A stretch of 40,240 bases of DNA from Chromera velia. Its lineage: Eukaryota; Sar; Chromeraceae. The notes beneath the pieces were generated by a model. That model searched no databases. It saw only the letters and a program-made list of their open reading frames with translations, and had not been told where the DNA came from. Of this stretch, positions 21,129 to 31,483 are shown one piece after another; position 1 is the stretch's first letter; each line of letters opens with the position of its first letter. A program made the position numbers and the translations under genes. The stretch covers positions 1 through 40,240 of the forward strand of contig JAHBMJ010000829.1 of the NCBI GenBank assembly GCA_018398765.1. Direction: 5' to 3'.

Positions 21129-23636
21129 CTGTTTGCCTGAAATGAAATGACATCAACAACCAAACAAACAAACGAATTTGGTTTCAGATTGACGATTGGG
21201 TCAGGGAAAAGGCTCCAGACTGCGAACCGTTTGCGCATTCTTCCACGGGTTACCTCGGCGATGACCTCCCTCAACCTCAATGGAGATGGGGAATCGACCT
21301 GACGAATGCAGATGTCCGTCCTTGAATGAGGGGCTGGGCGGGGGGGGNGGGGGGGGGGGGGGGGCTCTTATCTCCCTCCTTGACTGACTGAACGGCCCTC
21401 CGGAGTGAAAGCCTGAAGTGCCAATTAAAGAGGCATCTTTCCTCTTTGTTTTTTCTTTTCTTTGCATCCACCTGTGGCGTGTGTGATCTGCGGGAAGAGG
21501 CAAGAGAGTGTTCCGTCACTTCGTCTTCAATCCGTTCGTTTGCTCCTTTCCTTGTCTTGTCTTTAACAAAGGAGAGAAAGAAAAAACCAAACAACAAGCG
21601 TCACCGTGTCAATCAATGGTGTGTGGGTTTCTCTTGGATATATTAGCACCTTTCAACCGTTAGTAGCTTTCGTTCTTCGCACACACAAGAACTGAGTCGA
21701 TGGAACAAAACCTCAGGATCCTGCGTGCTTGTTCAACTGACTGATGTTTTCGTTCTTTCGTCGTTCGATTGTCCATTCATTCATACATGCAGTCCCGGGC
21801 CCTGTATGAAAAGATTCACGAATTGAAGCAAAGAGATATCGCCGAGGGTAAGTCTGCCGGGGAGTGGTCACAACTTCACGTGTGTGGGGAGCTGGATGGA
21901 TACATGTCTGTTTTTTTGTGTAAGAGAGGGGGGCAAGGAAAGAGAGACTGGAAATAGACTTGACCGCTAGTGTTGTTGCTCAAGTCTTTCCTTCAGTCTC
22001 GATGTCTCCGCTCTCTCGATCTCTTTCACCCCCTCATGCCCGGGCTATACCCCCCCCAATCTGCTTGGCCTTTCTTCAAACAGCAAAGAGGGGACAAAAC
22101 ATGCGCACTGAGGTCGCATGTTGGGCTGAGAGAGATTCGCTCTTTTTGAACGATGCAAAACAACTCCACTATACACCTTCTCTACAGGAACGCTTGTGAA
22201 CAGACGGCTGACCCACCAAGGAGGAGCAGCGTCCAGCTCCCAAGCGAATGGCGCGGCAGGCACGCCGAACGCTGGCAACGCAGGAGAGGGTTCAAGCTGG
22301 TTCAACGCGCCCCCTCCGAATTCAGGTCATGCTGGGAGAGACAGGGCAAGAGGGGTCAGTCGAATCAGTAGACTGGGGCTGTCCAGGAGAGGGGAGGGAA
22401 GGGGAGGGCGATCTGATGGGGGCCGATAGTAGAGCCTTTTTGAGAGGCTCATCTCTCTCTGTCATTCTTGTACCCTCGCATCTTTTTCGTTCTTGTTTGT
22501 TTGTTTGCCTCTGGAAGCTCACTTGTCTCTGAGAGGAGAGGAATGAATGCTGCGAGCCGGACAGAAGAAAAGTCCGTTTGTATGTCAACCAACATTCTTT
22601 CTTGCTTCCGGGACTGCTTGCAGGGGTATACCAGTGAAAGCTCTTCATCTTCCGGGTCTTCTTCCGGCTCTAGCTCTGACAGCTCGAGTGATGATTCCTC
22701 AGATTCAGAAGGGGAAGGGGGAGGACGAAGGGGGAGGTTGAGAAAGAGCAGTAACAAGAAGCGAAAAGCTTCTGCCTCCGCGAGAGCCTCCGCTGATCCA
22801 TCTCAGCAAGGTCAGAGACCTCCAGGTGCTCCAGGGGATCCTCAGGGTGGAGGGGAGGGAGGAGGCTTTGGATCCTCCATCACCCAGCAAAAACGACCCA
22901 GGTTCCTCGAACCACCCGCACCTTCTGCTGGGGGTCCATCTGCTGCCGCTTCATCATCCTCATCATCCCCCGGAGGTTTGATTGACCACAGGGGGCCCCT
23001 GGGTCTGCACGGCGGTCCTGGTCCTTCCTCCTCGGGGGACCCTCAGCAGAATCTGATGGGGCTGGGGGTCGGTAGTCCCTCAGCAGCAGAATCTGATGCA
23101 TTCGGTGTGGGAGGCGTCGGTGTGAGCAGCCCCAGCGTTCCTGCCGCGCTGTCTCCTTCAGGACCCGCACCCCGCACCTCGGGGGGGGAGTTGCTGTTTG
23201 ACGGCGCGCCCAACGGCCCCGGGGGGATCGATGGAGGAGGGCTCCATGGGGTTCCTCCGCTACACGGGGGCATTGGAGGTGAGTGGATGGATGGATTGAG
23301 GGAGGGAGTTGTGCGTGTAGATAGATGGACATGCAGGGATGCGTGGGGGGGGAATTAAGCGGGTGTGTAGACGGCATCTGATGTGATGATTAGTCGGAAC
23401 TCGAAGTTTCTCCCTCACTCTCTTTCCCTCTCTCGTTTGATGGATATGACGCAGGTGACGTGTCGGGTGGCGGCGGGGACGCAGTTGACCCCCCTGGGTT
23501 TGGAGACGAGCCGGGGCCCGTGGGGCTTCATGGGGGACCTGGGGGGGGGCCTGAGCAGGAATGGCCTGACTTCGGGGACATGGGCTACTTTGGAGGGGGG
23601 GGGGATGGAGACGGGGATGATGACGATATGCCTTGA
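16531..23636 (+). CDS. BET-like bromodomain protein, 13 exons, about 1010 aa
   Basis: Coding exons: 16531 (A of ATG only), 16620-16855, 17270-17886, 18264-18318, 18589-18646, 18891-18981, 19416-19500, 19996-20700, 21188-21313, 21793-21847, 22188-22354, 22624-23278 and 23455-23636. All introns are GT-AG, phases match at every junction, and the sum is 3033 nt ending in TGA. Residues about 282-381 form a divergent bromodomain: KNILQEL helix, FTDVVKKPISFGDITKKL (Y-x-x-I-I-x-x-PMDL-x-TI-x-x-KL region), then DMRRIFYNFFLYHG and a final FWLAHEFEKRYDE helix. Residues about 593-676 resemble a NET/ET domain (MSKAEEDEAFDIV, WVREKAPD, WGIDLTNADSRALYEKIHEL). A Ser/Asp/Glu tract follows at about 734-760, as in BET proteins, then a Gly/Pro-rich tail ending DDDDMP. 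Family knowledge: BET proteins bind acetylated histones and regulate transcription in the nucleus. The WPF shelf is not recognisable and the key Asn looks like His, so binding may differ. Start inferred; ATG 16646 is the alternative. Confidence 0.8.
18227..18260 (+). repeat. (TG)17 directly before a splice acceptor
   Basis: Seventeen TG units run straight into the CAG acceptor (18261-18263) of the exon that begins the bromodomain. They occupy the place of the usual polypyrimidine tract. Confidence 0.9.
18647..18666 (+). repeat. (GTCA)5 at a 5' splice site
   Basis: The donor used to join the PISFG exon is the first GTCAGT of a GTCA tandem. Shifted donors every 4 nt (18651, 18655 and so on) would change the reading frame inside the bromodomain. 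Confidence 0.75.
21341..21364 (+). repeat. Poly-G tract with one undetermined base, in an intron
   Basis: About 24 G residues with a single N at 21348 lie in the intron following the WGIDLTNAD exon. A cluster of TTTC repeats lies in the preceding intron (about 21104-21128). Confidence 0.9.
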
Positions 23637-24692
23637 GGGAGGAGGAGGCTGTCTTTCCTCCTTCCCTTCGGTTTCCTTAATTGCGTGAATGAATGAATGA
23701 ATGCATGCATGCTCAGTTTGTTTGCTTCTGCCAGCCATGCCGTAGTTGTTTCCAAAAAAAGTAAGATCGAAAGGAAGAAACGACAGGGACATCTCTGTTT
23801 CACCACCTTCGTCTGATTGAAAGTTCAGGTGGTTGTTTTGTTGGGCGGCTGGTTGTGCATGTATATTTGAATGAATACTTCCGCACTCAAAGGAGCGTGC
23901 ATGTCTGCATGCAAAGAAAGAAAGAGTGTGCGTGCGTCGATCTGATCAAATTGTGTGTCCGCGTGTGATTCCTCTCATCACGAGGGTCGAAGAAGCTCTA
24001 GGGCACATGCCGGGTGAGTTGCCCAGTACACTGGGAGGCAGGCATCGTCAATCAGACCATGAAAGAGAGGGAGAACAGTGATCACGGTGTTCGGTCCTCT
24101 CGTCTGCCGGAGGTTTCTTTCCTATTGAACGATCGATCTCGATCTCGTGCGGTGCCTTCACGAACACACGCACACACGCTTTGCTGACTGTATGCTCAAT
24201 CCCTGCTGCCGTTTTGTTTGTTTGTTTGCATATTTTTGAGAGGGATGTCTGCATCCTCAGTTTGTCTGAGAGACAGACATGGCCTTCATTATCCCTCTAC
24301 CTCTTACAAATCGACGCACTTCTCCCTCTTTCCTTTCGCTCCCGTGTAGTTAGCACTTCTTCCTTCTTTCGGGTTTTTGTCGATCGTGCAGTGAGTGATC
24401 CTGTGAGTCTGACATGATGAAGGGGTGGGTGTGGGTCGGTTAGCAAGCGGGTGGCTTTCTTTTTCTCTCCTCTCTCTCTTGGGTTCTTTTTCTCTCTTCC
24501 CAGCTTCGTCTTCCTAATGCCACGTACCTACCGCTTGAATGTGCAGATTCCAAATCCGACCTTGCTTTCCTTCCTTCCTTCCTCCATGTCGTCCTCCCTG
24601 CATCTGAATGACTCAGTCACCCCTCCCTGCCTGTCTGAGGGCATCGTTTGGTTTGGGAAAGAATAAGAATTAAAGGGCTTGGTGGGGGGGGG
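23637..24692. other. 3' flank of the BET-like gene
   Basis: The stop codon is followed by a CT-rich stretch and a (GAAT)n/TGCATGCATGC patch at 23687-23712, which may lie in the 3' UTR. No canonical AATAAA was found close by. Further TGCATGC words occur (for example 23906-23912). I see no convincing gene; the frames here are Ser/Phe/Leu-rich CT-biased translations. Confidence 0.5.
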
Positions 24693-24935
24693 NNNNNNNN
24701 NNNNNNNNNNNNNNNNNNNNNNNNNNNNNNNNNNNNNNNNNNNNNNNNNNNNNNNNNNNNNNNNNNNNNNNNNNNNNNNNNNNNNNNNNNNNNNNNNNNN
24801 NNNNNNNNNNNNNNNNNNNNNNNNNNNNNNNNNNNNNNNNNNNNNNNNNNNNNNNNNNNNNNNNNNNNNNNNNNNNNNNNNNNNNNNNNNNNNNNNNNNN
24901 NNNNNNNNNNNNNNNNNNNNNNNNNNNNNNNNNNN
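24693..24935. other. Assembly gap (N run) between poly-G tracts
   Basis: G homopolymers border the gap on both sides (24684-24692 and 24936-24950). The content is unknown; the true sequence may simply be a longer G tract. Confidence 0.99.
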
Positions 24936-27139
24936 GGGGGGGGGGGGGGGAGGAGGGAAAGGAACTTTGTGCAGTCAGCAAGTCGTAACGCGACACGTCG
25001 AGGCACGACCCTCCTTCCGGTACGGGTTTGCTTCCTTTCCCCCCGCCCGCTTCTTTACTGTCTGTGTGCCTAGCTGCCTGTCCGGGTTCCCTTCTGACCA
25101 ACAACCCAGCGCCTAGATCGACTGATGTATTGATTGATTGATCGGTTCGTTGATGGAAGGGAGAAGAGAAGGGTCCTCTCCCTCTCCCTCCTTTCTTTCT
25201 TTCTCTCGTTCGAATATCCCCCTGGGGTTCCCTTCCTTGCGGCATGATGAAAGTCTTTCAAGGTAACGCCGCAGGGCCCCCGTTCGTTCAGCCTTCCTCC
25301 GTGCTGACGGATAGTAGGAAGGAGGAAAAAGATACATTACTCAGCCGGGACCTCTCCCTTTCTCCCTATCTTGCGAGAAGGTGCCCAATGAGTGGATCGA
25401 TCCGGAATGAAGGAAAGATCCTCTCCTCTCTTCTCCTTTCCTTGATGTCCCTTCCATTCCTTTCCTCTTATCCGGATGGGTGGGTGCACAGGTTTGCAGG
25501 GAAAGCAGGCACACAGGTGCGATCGCATAGACCCGATATCTTTCAGGCGACAGGAAGGATTTTATTGGTCTGTCGACAGTCGTCCTCTTCCCACGCCAAT
25601 TGCAGTGAGTGACTCCCGACATGAAGAAAAGCGTTAGACGAGGAAGAATATCATCCCAAAGACGCACAAGGCACAAGCCCCCGTTCGGGCCGATCGTCTT
25701 TTCTCGGGAATGTGCGAAAAAGAAAAACTGCTGCTGTCTGATCAAAGGAACACCGTGCAGCTATACCCGGAAGACCCCACTGGCTCAGATCCCATGCAGC
25801 CATCCAGACCGGGCACGTCAACGAATTCACCCTTCGTCGCTCGGTGACTTGGCCCGTCCCCATGTATATATCCGCCCCCTTGTGTATAAGCATGCATGCG
25901 ATGACTGCCTGCTTCAAGTCGCACTTGATGATGGCTGCATGGATTGTGTTGATGCTGCTTTTCTGCTCGCTGCACAGTTTGAATAAACTGATAAATTAGT
26001 TGATAAACCTTACAAAAATGTGATAAACTGCACTAGTAAACCGCATCGTCTCATCATCATGTAAAAAGAATTTTTTGTACCTATTATAACCCATTAATAA
26101 ATTTGGGCCATTATAATATGTAGACGTAGCGCCAGCCCTGGGTAGCAGGCTGACGCCGTTCTGATGGCCTTAGTAAGGCTATGCAGTACTGCAGCAGTAG
26201 CTTTTAAATATCTTAACCTGGGCTGGTTGTTTACCTCTCCTTCAAACTTGAAGTTGTCTGTTAATATTATTGAAATATATTGAAACTAGTGTTAATACTT
26301 GAAGAAAAAAATTGAGAGTTGACCTTTTAACAAGAGAGTGATGATAGATCTGTTTGATCTGTTTTTGAGTAACTGTATACAAATCTGCTGCAAAGGTCTA
26401 CTGTAGTTCCGTCATCATTCAATTATATGAACGTTTTAGTTTTGCCAAAGTCTGACCCAGGGACTTTGATAGAAAGTGCCTACCGCTATAGTGTTTACCG
26501 TACGTCTTATTAGGCCTGTCGGCCTTGCTGAGTCTAGGCCTTGCCATACTGTGTAGGCGGCACTGTGGGCTCATATACTGGGAACATAACATTTCACCGT
26601 ATACACGCAAAACAAATTTCCGTACGCTTTGCAAAAGGGATTTCCGCGCGTAAAGCGCGCGCTGTGACTAGACAATAAAAACATCCATATCGATATATTA
26701 ATATTAATATTTAATATGCACGCATATATAAATTGGGCTTCATACATATGAACAAAGAAAAGAAGACAAGGACAGGCCAACTGACTCCAACGATTGAGAG
26801 AGATATCGCAGACCGTACCAGTCTACATTGTCTACATAAGAGTAACGGTTCTAGAATAGTAATGAGGCGGCCGTCAGGCTGCCGAGTTACAGTTTTTTAG
26901 TAACTGAAGCTTTAAAATGGTGAATTATGGAAAAACAGTAACGCAGCCTGCTGATAATAGCCTGATATATGATTATTCAGTTACGGATATCAAATACTAG
27001 GGAAAAGACTGAGTTTAATCCGTTTAAGACTTGCTTTTCGACGTTTATAGGTATCTTTACATTCAAAAGTTTCATAAAACAACACAAAAGATCGACTTTG
27101 CAAGCCCTTCCCATCCCCCTCCCTTCCCTTGTTATCTTC
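24936..27139. other. Intergenic; shift from mixed to AT-rich DNA at about 25980
   Basis: 24936-25980 has mixed composition and several short frames, the longest at 25609-25986 (125 codons, no recognised motif). From about 25980 to 27100 the sequence is AT-rich with short palindromes, such as a GCGCG-containing hairpin around 26644-26662 and TTAATATTAATATTTAA near 26698. This looks like old mobile-element sequence. The TATA-rich, non-coding nature suggests a boundary between the host-gene neighbourhood and the retroelement cluster. Confidence 0.45.
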
Positions 27140-27290
27140 TTAAGTGCTGGCTTTGGCTTTTGCCTTGCCTTTTGGCCTTCCTTTACCCTTTGCCTTTGCC
27201 TTGGCGGCAGAGGGCTGATTTGAGAAAGACGAACTCGAAGATGCCCCCCCTGATCTAGCTACTAGCCCTGTAGAAACGGCTCGCTCTCTG
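27140..27290 (-). CDS. Possible terminal exon with a Lys/Ala/Gly-rich tail
   Basis: On the minus strand a TTTTTATAAAGTGCAG acceptor-like sequence ends at 27291, and the following frame reads ERAVSTGLVARSGGASS, then a Ser run and AKAKGKGRPKGKAKAKAST before a stop at 27140. The core GKGRPKGK resembles an AT-hook or a basic nuclear-protein tail. The upstream side is a (TG)n tract on this strand and then the 5' LTR of element A. If this is a genuine last exon, its upstream exons would have been separated by the retroelement insertion. The frame also reads through the microsatellite as CVCV, which is meaningless. Function is unknown. Confidence 0.25.
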
Positions 27291-27317
27291 CACTTTATAA
27301 AAAGAAGGTGCAGTTCG

Positions 27318-27340
27318 CAACACACACAGACACATACATA

Positions 27341-27416
<76 letters not shown>

Positions 27417-27461
27417 TACACACAGAGACACATACATATACACACACATACACATACACAC

Positions 27462-27504
<43 letters not shown>

Positions 27505-27543
27505 TACACACATACACACATACACACACACACACACACACAC
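27318..27543 (+). repeat. (CA)n/(CATA)n microsatellite, left flank of element A
   Basis: About 225 bp of ACAC with interspersed ATAC and AGAC units runs up to the first base of the 5' LTR. A matching CA-type tract follows the 3' LTR (33625-33675), so the element appears to sit inside a once-continuous tract. Confidence 0.95.
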
Positions 27544-27816
27544 TGTAGGCTAGCTACGAGCGATGGGCATGCGACGGGCCTGCGGAGTGGCGGCGCCGTG
27601 AGGCACGCGTGTGATTTATGTGGCACTGGCCGCTCTGGCGTCATGTAGCAATCTGACATGACCTGACGTCAGAAAAGCATCAGCCTGCCTTCTAGCGACT
27701 GATTGATCTGTTTGACTGAACGTTGTGTAAACTCTTTTAGGTCAAACTTATATGTCAAGGAACTTCTGAATGCACATCAACGTATTTAGAGTTCTTAGCT
27801 CCATAGAACGCTAACA
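27544..27816 (+). repeat. 5' LTR of element A
   Basis: This begins TGTAGG and ends CTAACA, and is 273 bp long. It aligns with 33339-33624 over its whole length with about 23 substitutions and one 12-nt insertion in the right copy. It contains a CpG-rich first half (GGCGGCGCCGTGAGGCACGC) and an AT-richer second half. Confidence 0.9.
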
Positions 27817-27819
27817 GTG

Positions 27820-27848
27820 TGGTTACCAGAGCAAGGTTCCGAACAGGG
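27820..27848 (+). other. Primer binding site, tRNA-iMet type
   Basis: TGGTTACCAGAGCAAGG starts 3 nt after the 5' LTR. It resembles the complement of eukaryotic initiator tRNA-Met 3' ends (TGGTATCAGAGC type), with one extra base, and the similarity extends into the T-arm (GGTTCCGAAC). This is the commonest primer of gypsy elements. Confidence 0.65.
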
Positions 27849-28054
27849 ATTTCCAACTTTGTTCAGTCTTAATCCCCTGTTGTTTGCAATTGTCTGTCTT
27901 GGAATAACTTCGCATTCTACTGACATCGAAGCAGGTTGGCAATGCTTTGCACAACCTTCAGCAGGGCATGCTAGCCTTACAATAAAACCAGCAGCAGTTC
28001 CAGCAGATCCTCGAAGGTGTAGTTACAGCTCAAACCAATGCTGCTACACCACCT

Positions 28055-29350
28055 ATGTTCCCTATAGAAGAAGCTGCACTTCCTTCTGCTGCACCTCAGG
28101 GCCCTAAAGTTAAAGAATGCGAGCAGGTGCCTTGTATCACTCTGATGAAGCCAGAGGCGTTTACTGGACGCCGTGACCAAACAGAGAGGTTCATCATAGA
28201 TACGGATGATTATTTCACCACGCCCAAGTCCCTCGTTATCGTCAACTGGGAATCGCTAAGACTTTTCTATCTGTACCCTTGAGGAACTGGTTTGACTTGA
28301 GGGTGAAGTGTAGACAGGGTTTTACAGATTGGCCAGTACTGCGTGAAGTGCTGAGAGGTACAAGGAGAAGCATGAGCGGAGGAAGGCGAGGAGGAAGGTT
28401 CTCATCCTGAGGCTTATGTGTACAGAATCCGTTACCGACTACAACAAGGAGTTCTCCACACTCGCTCTGAGGATCCCAGGAGCGAATGAGTTAGATTTAG
28501 TTGATGACTACATCAAGGGATTGCCTCCTGTTATCAGGTACGAGACGGACCGAGCGGAACCTATCACTTTGGAGGAAGTGATGGAGAAGGCCCTTGACAA
28601 TAAGCTCTGGCTGCAGGATGTTAACTCTCGCAAGGGCCACTGGAGTCGGAGAAACATGCACACGCCTGCAGCGTTGGATCTGATTGACCCAATAGGACCA
28701 GCACCAATGGAATTGTGTGGGTTTAGTGCTCTTCGAAGGCCTACGGGGTTGCCATCATGTTACCCCGCGATTCCGCAGGTTGTGTGGGACAACAGATGGA
28801 GACTGCACCATTGTTTGCTATGTGGAGAGCTGGACCATCAAGTCAGGCAATATGGCAACGGACCCCAGTTGCCCCCACACATGCAAGCCATCCAGACGTC
28901 CCAAACCAGACCTTTTCAGCCTTCCCCATGGATGCAGGGCTACCCCTGGCAGCCTTCCCTTCCCTTCCTGTCTCCGTACCCTTTCGGCGATCAGGGTGCC
29001 CAGTCTTGGGGAGGGAGAGGCAGGTCTGGTCGACAAGGTGACAGCCCAAGTTCACCAATATTGCCTGGCAGAGGTTTCAGCTCAGGCGGAAGGGGGCGTA
29101 CGCAATCTCCGTCCTTTGGTAGATCGTCTCAGCCCCATCACGGTGGATTTCCAGCATGCAAAGCGGGATCAAAGAGGATTGCCGGGGTGAGGACGATCCG
29201 AAACCGAAGCGAAAATGACGAAGTTGTGGTCAAAGGAGACCAAGCGGTACGTAGTGTGGTTATCATAAAGAAGAAGAAAGACAGAGAAGAAAGGAAGGAT
29301 GGTGTAAGACAGATGATTAGGATGAGGATGATTTGTTTGAAACTGGTTTT
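28055..29350 (+). pseudogene. gag of element A (frameshifted)
   Basis: The first part (28055-28282) encodes a gag-like stretch around KPEAFTGRRDQTERFI, which then breaks. The gag reading continues in another frame (NWFDLR, GFTDWPVLREVL) and again from about 28416 as ESVTDYNKEFSTLALRIPGA and VDDYIKGLPPVIR, typical of Ty3/gypsy capsid domains. A zinc-knuckle-like CLLCGELDHQVRQY lies near 28809-28850; the fourth ligand is Tyr where Cys is expected, consistent with one G-to-A change. A Pro/Gly/Ser/Gln-rich segment follows. Gag would form the virus-like particle and package the RNA. Confidence 0.75.
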
Positions 29351-29797
29351 GTCTATCATGGCACGGTCGTGGGTGCTCCAATCAGAGTCTTGTATAACAT
29401 TAGAGCCGATGATATTTTCATTGATAGCAAGTTTGCACACCATCGGTAGTTGTATGTTCGCAAGTTTGGTATTCCCCTTAACTGCCGGGTCGCTGTGAAG
29501 GAGCCGAAGAGATGAGAGGTCAATGAGTATACATCTGCTGTGCCCCTTCGAATTCAGGGGTATCAGGAGACAGTCGATGCATTGCTTGCTGATCTTGATA
29601 GCTACGACATCATTTTTAGATGGAAGTAGAGTGATGTTCACCAACCCAAACTCAGTTACTGGTCTCGTTCCCTTCGTTTCTTCTTCAACGGTAAGGAAGT
29701 GGCTCTTCGGGGGGGTGCGTATGTAGAAAATAGACCTTGCCCTCCCATTGTATCGCATCTGCAAGCCAAGCAAGCAATCAAGAGGGGTACTGTCTAA
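29351..29797 (+). pseudogene. Retropepsin region of element A pol, inactive
   Basis: In the same frame as RT, the sequence reads VVGAPIRVLYNIRADDIFID, where a retropepsin has a D-[ST]-G-A active site followed by a hydrophobic strand. Here the Asp position reads Asn, the next position Ile, and the Gly position Arg. All three can be explained by single G-to-A or C-to-T changes. Downstream the conserved gypsy stretch LADLDSYDII is visible at about 29585. Stops occur at 29447, 29513, 29627 and 29795. The enzyme would have processed the Gag-Pol polyprotein, but this copy cannot. Confidence 0.65.
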
Positions 29798-29815
29798 GGT
29801 ACTGTCTGTCATATT

Positions 29816-30868
29816 GTGCGTTTGGAGATGGCACATCAGCCTGTCTGCGACCTTGAGTGTTCTACTCATGCAACTGAAGTCAGTGAGGGAAAAAGAAAGA
29901 GGAGAATGAATGATGGGGGGATTTTGGGTTATGACTTTGTCTCTTCTCTCCCGTCTGATCATCCTGCTCGGTCGGCCCCTGACTTGTTAGATGTTCATAA
30001 ATTTCTCTCTCGACCGGATGCTGAGGTTTTGCCTGATGTGAAGGAAATTGTGGCTGATCGTGCGACTCTTTTTGCTGATCGGTTGAAGGAATTGCCTCCT
30101 TCGAGGGGACCTGATTTGGATTTCAAGATTGAACTCGAACCAGGTCACTCTCTTCCCGCCCGCCTGCTCTATCGTTTATCGATCGGAGAACTGGATAAAT
30201 TAAGAAGACAGATAGATGTATACATCGAGCAGGGATTCATCCAGCCATCTGCATCTTCATATGCTGCTCCGATCTTGTTTATCCAGAAGAAGGACGGAAC
30301 CATGCGCATGTGTTATGACTACACAGGCCTGAACAAAATTACGATCAAAGATAAATATTTTCTTCCTCACCCTCAGGATTTGATTGATCAGCTGCATGGT
30401 GCCCATTACTTCACGATACTTGACCTCCGTCAGTATTACTATCAAAGATGTATGAGGGAGGAAAACATTCCAAAGACTGCTTTCACTACTCGATATGGCT
30501 CTTTTGAGTGGTTGGTCGTCTCTTTTTGTTTGACAAATGCACCACTGCATGGAATGAGAATGATTCAATATATTCTTCGTTCGTGTCTCGATCGTTTTAT
30601 ATCTGTTTTTCTGGATGATATTCTCATTTACTCATGCACAAGAGAAGAATATAAAAAGCACATCCAGACTATACTTAGATTGCTGGGTGAAGCAAAGCTG
30701 TATGCAAAGCTCTCAAAATGTCATTTCATGCAGACTGAGGTCGTCTTTCTGGGACTAAAGATTTCGCGAACGGGAGTGAGGCCGGAGAAAAGCAAGACAG
30801 AGGAAGTGAGTAAGTGGCCCACTCCAAAGAGCAAGAACGATGTGCTTTCTTTCCTTAGTTTTGCAAAC
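29816..30868 (+). pseudogene. Reverse transcriptase of element A
   Basis: About 351 codons are open up to a TGA at 30869. The order of RT motifs is clear: GELDKLRRQIDVYIEQGFIQ (fingers), SYAAPILFIQKKDGTMRMC, TILDLRQYYYQ with the first catalytic Asp, TTRYGSFEWLVVSFCLTNAP (normally MPFGLTNAP), and VFLDDILIYS (about 30602-30631) with the catalytic DD pair. The connection segment KCHFMQTEVVFLGLKIS and EEVSKWPTPKSKNDVLSFL follows. Catalytic carboxylates remain. The frame continues after the stop directly into RNase H, so the break is a point mutation rather than a real end. RT would copy element RNA into DNA. Confidence 0.9.
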
Positions 30869-30871
30869 TGA

Positions 30872-31474
30872 GTGAGACGCTTTCTGCCTCGCTTTAGTGA
30901 GAAAGCAGGTCCTCTGTACGTGTTGCTAAAAGGGAATAAAGCGTTTAAATGGGGGAAAAAAGAGGAAGAGAGCTTTGAGGCAGTGAAAGAGGCAGTGAGA
31001 AATACTGTTGAACTGTATATTCCTGATCATGCACATCCATTCAAAATTTTTGTGGATGCGTATGAGTTGACAGAGACGCTCGCTACTGCACTTATGCAGG
31101 AAGACCCTGAGACTGGGTGGCTACGTCCATACGCTTTTGCCTCTCGAAAAATGATGCAGACAGAGTTAGAGTACCCAATTAGAGACAAAGAATTCCTCTC
31201 GTGTATGTTTCTAGTGAAGACGTGGAGGCTGTACGTGAGTCACACAACAAAGGTATGGTCGGATCATGAGTCTTTTAAGTATGTGAATGTGTCTGCTGAT
31301 CACACCTTGATGTTTCCACGTATGCGCAGGTTTGTCTCGACTTTCGACGAGCTGGGGATCACTCCGAGATACGTGCCTGGCGCCCGCAATTGTGTGGTGG
31401 ATGCGCTGAGCCATCGTCTTAGACACCCTCAGACGTCGACGCCAGCAGAAGAGAAAGAAAGAAAAGAGGTCTGA
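30872..31474 (+). pseudogene. RNase H of element A
   Basis: This continues the RT frame after one stop codon. FLPRFSEKAGPLYVLLKG is the tether typical of gypsy pol. FKIFVDAYELTETLATALMQ carries the first catalytic Asp, although the usual DAS reads DAY. ASRKMMQTELEYPIRDKEFLS has the Glu-bearing helix, and WSDHESFKYV has the next Asp. GARNCVVDALSHR is the conserved end motif (usually NxxADxLSR). A TGA at 31472 closes the frame, and the integrase resumes in the same frame. RNase H would degrade the RNA template during reverse transcription. Confidence 0.88.
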
Positions 31475-31483
31475 CAGTGTCAG

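Noticed and set aside
19918-21150. 410-codon open frame read as a single exon
   Set aside because: Only 19996-20700 fits the splice phases. The remainder reads through intron sequence into (TTTC)n and yields a Phe/Leu/Ser-rich tail.
25609-25986. 125-codon plus-strand frame
   Set aside because: Has an overlapping minus-strand frame and no motif; Cys/His/Pro content looks accidental.
27140-27659. Long CVCVCV frames on the minus strand
   Set aside because: Translation of the (CA)n microsatellite; meaningless apart from the short tail annotated separately.
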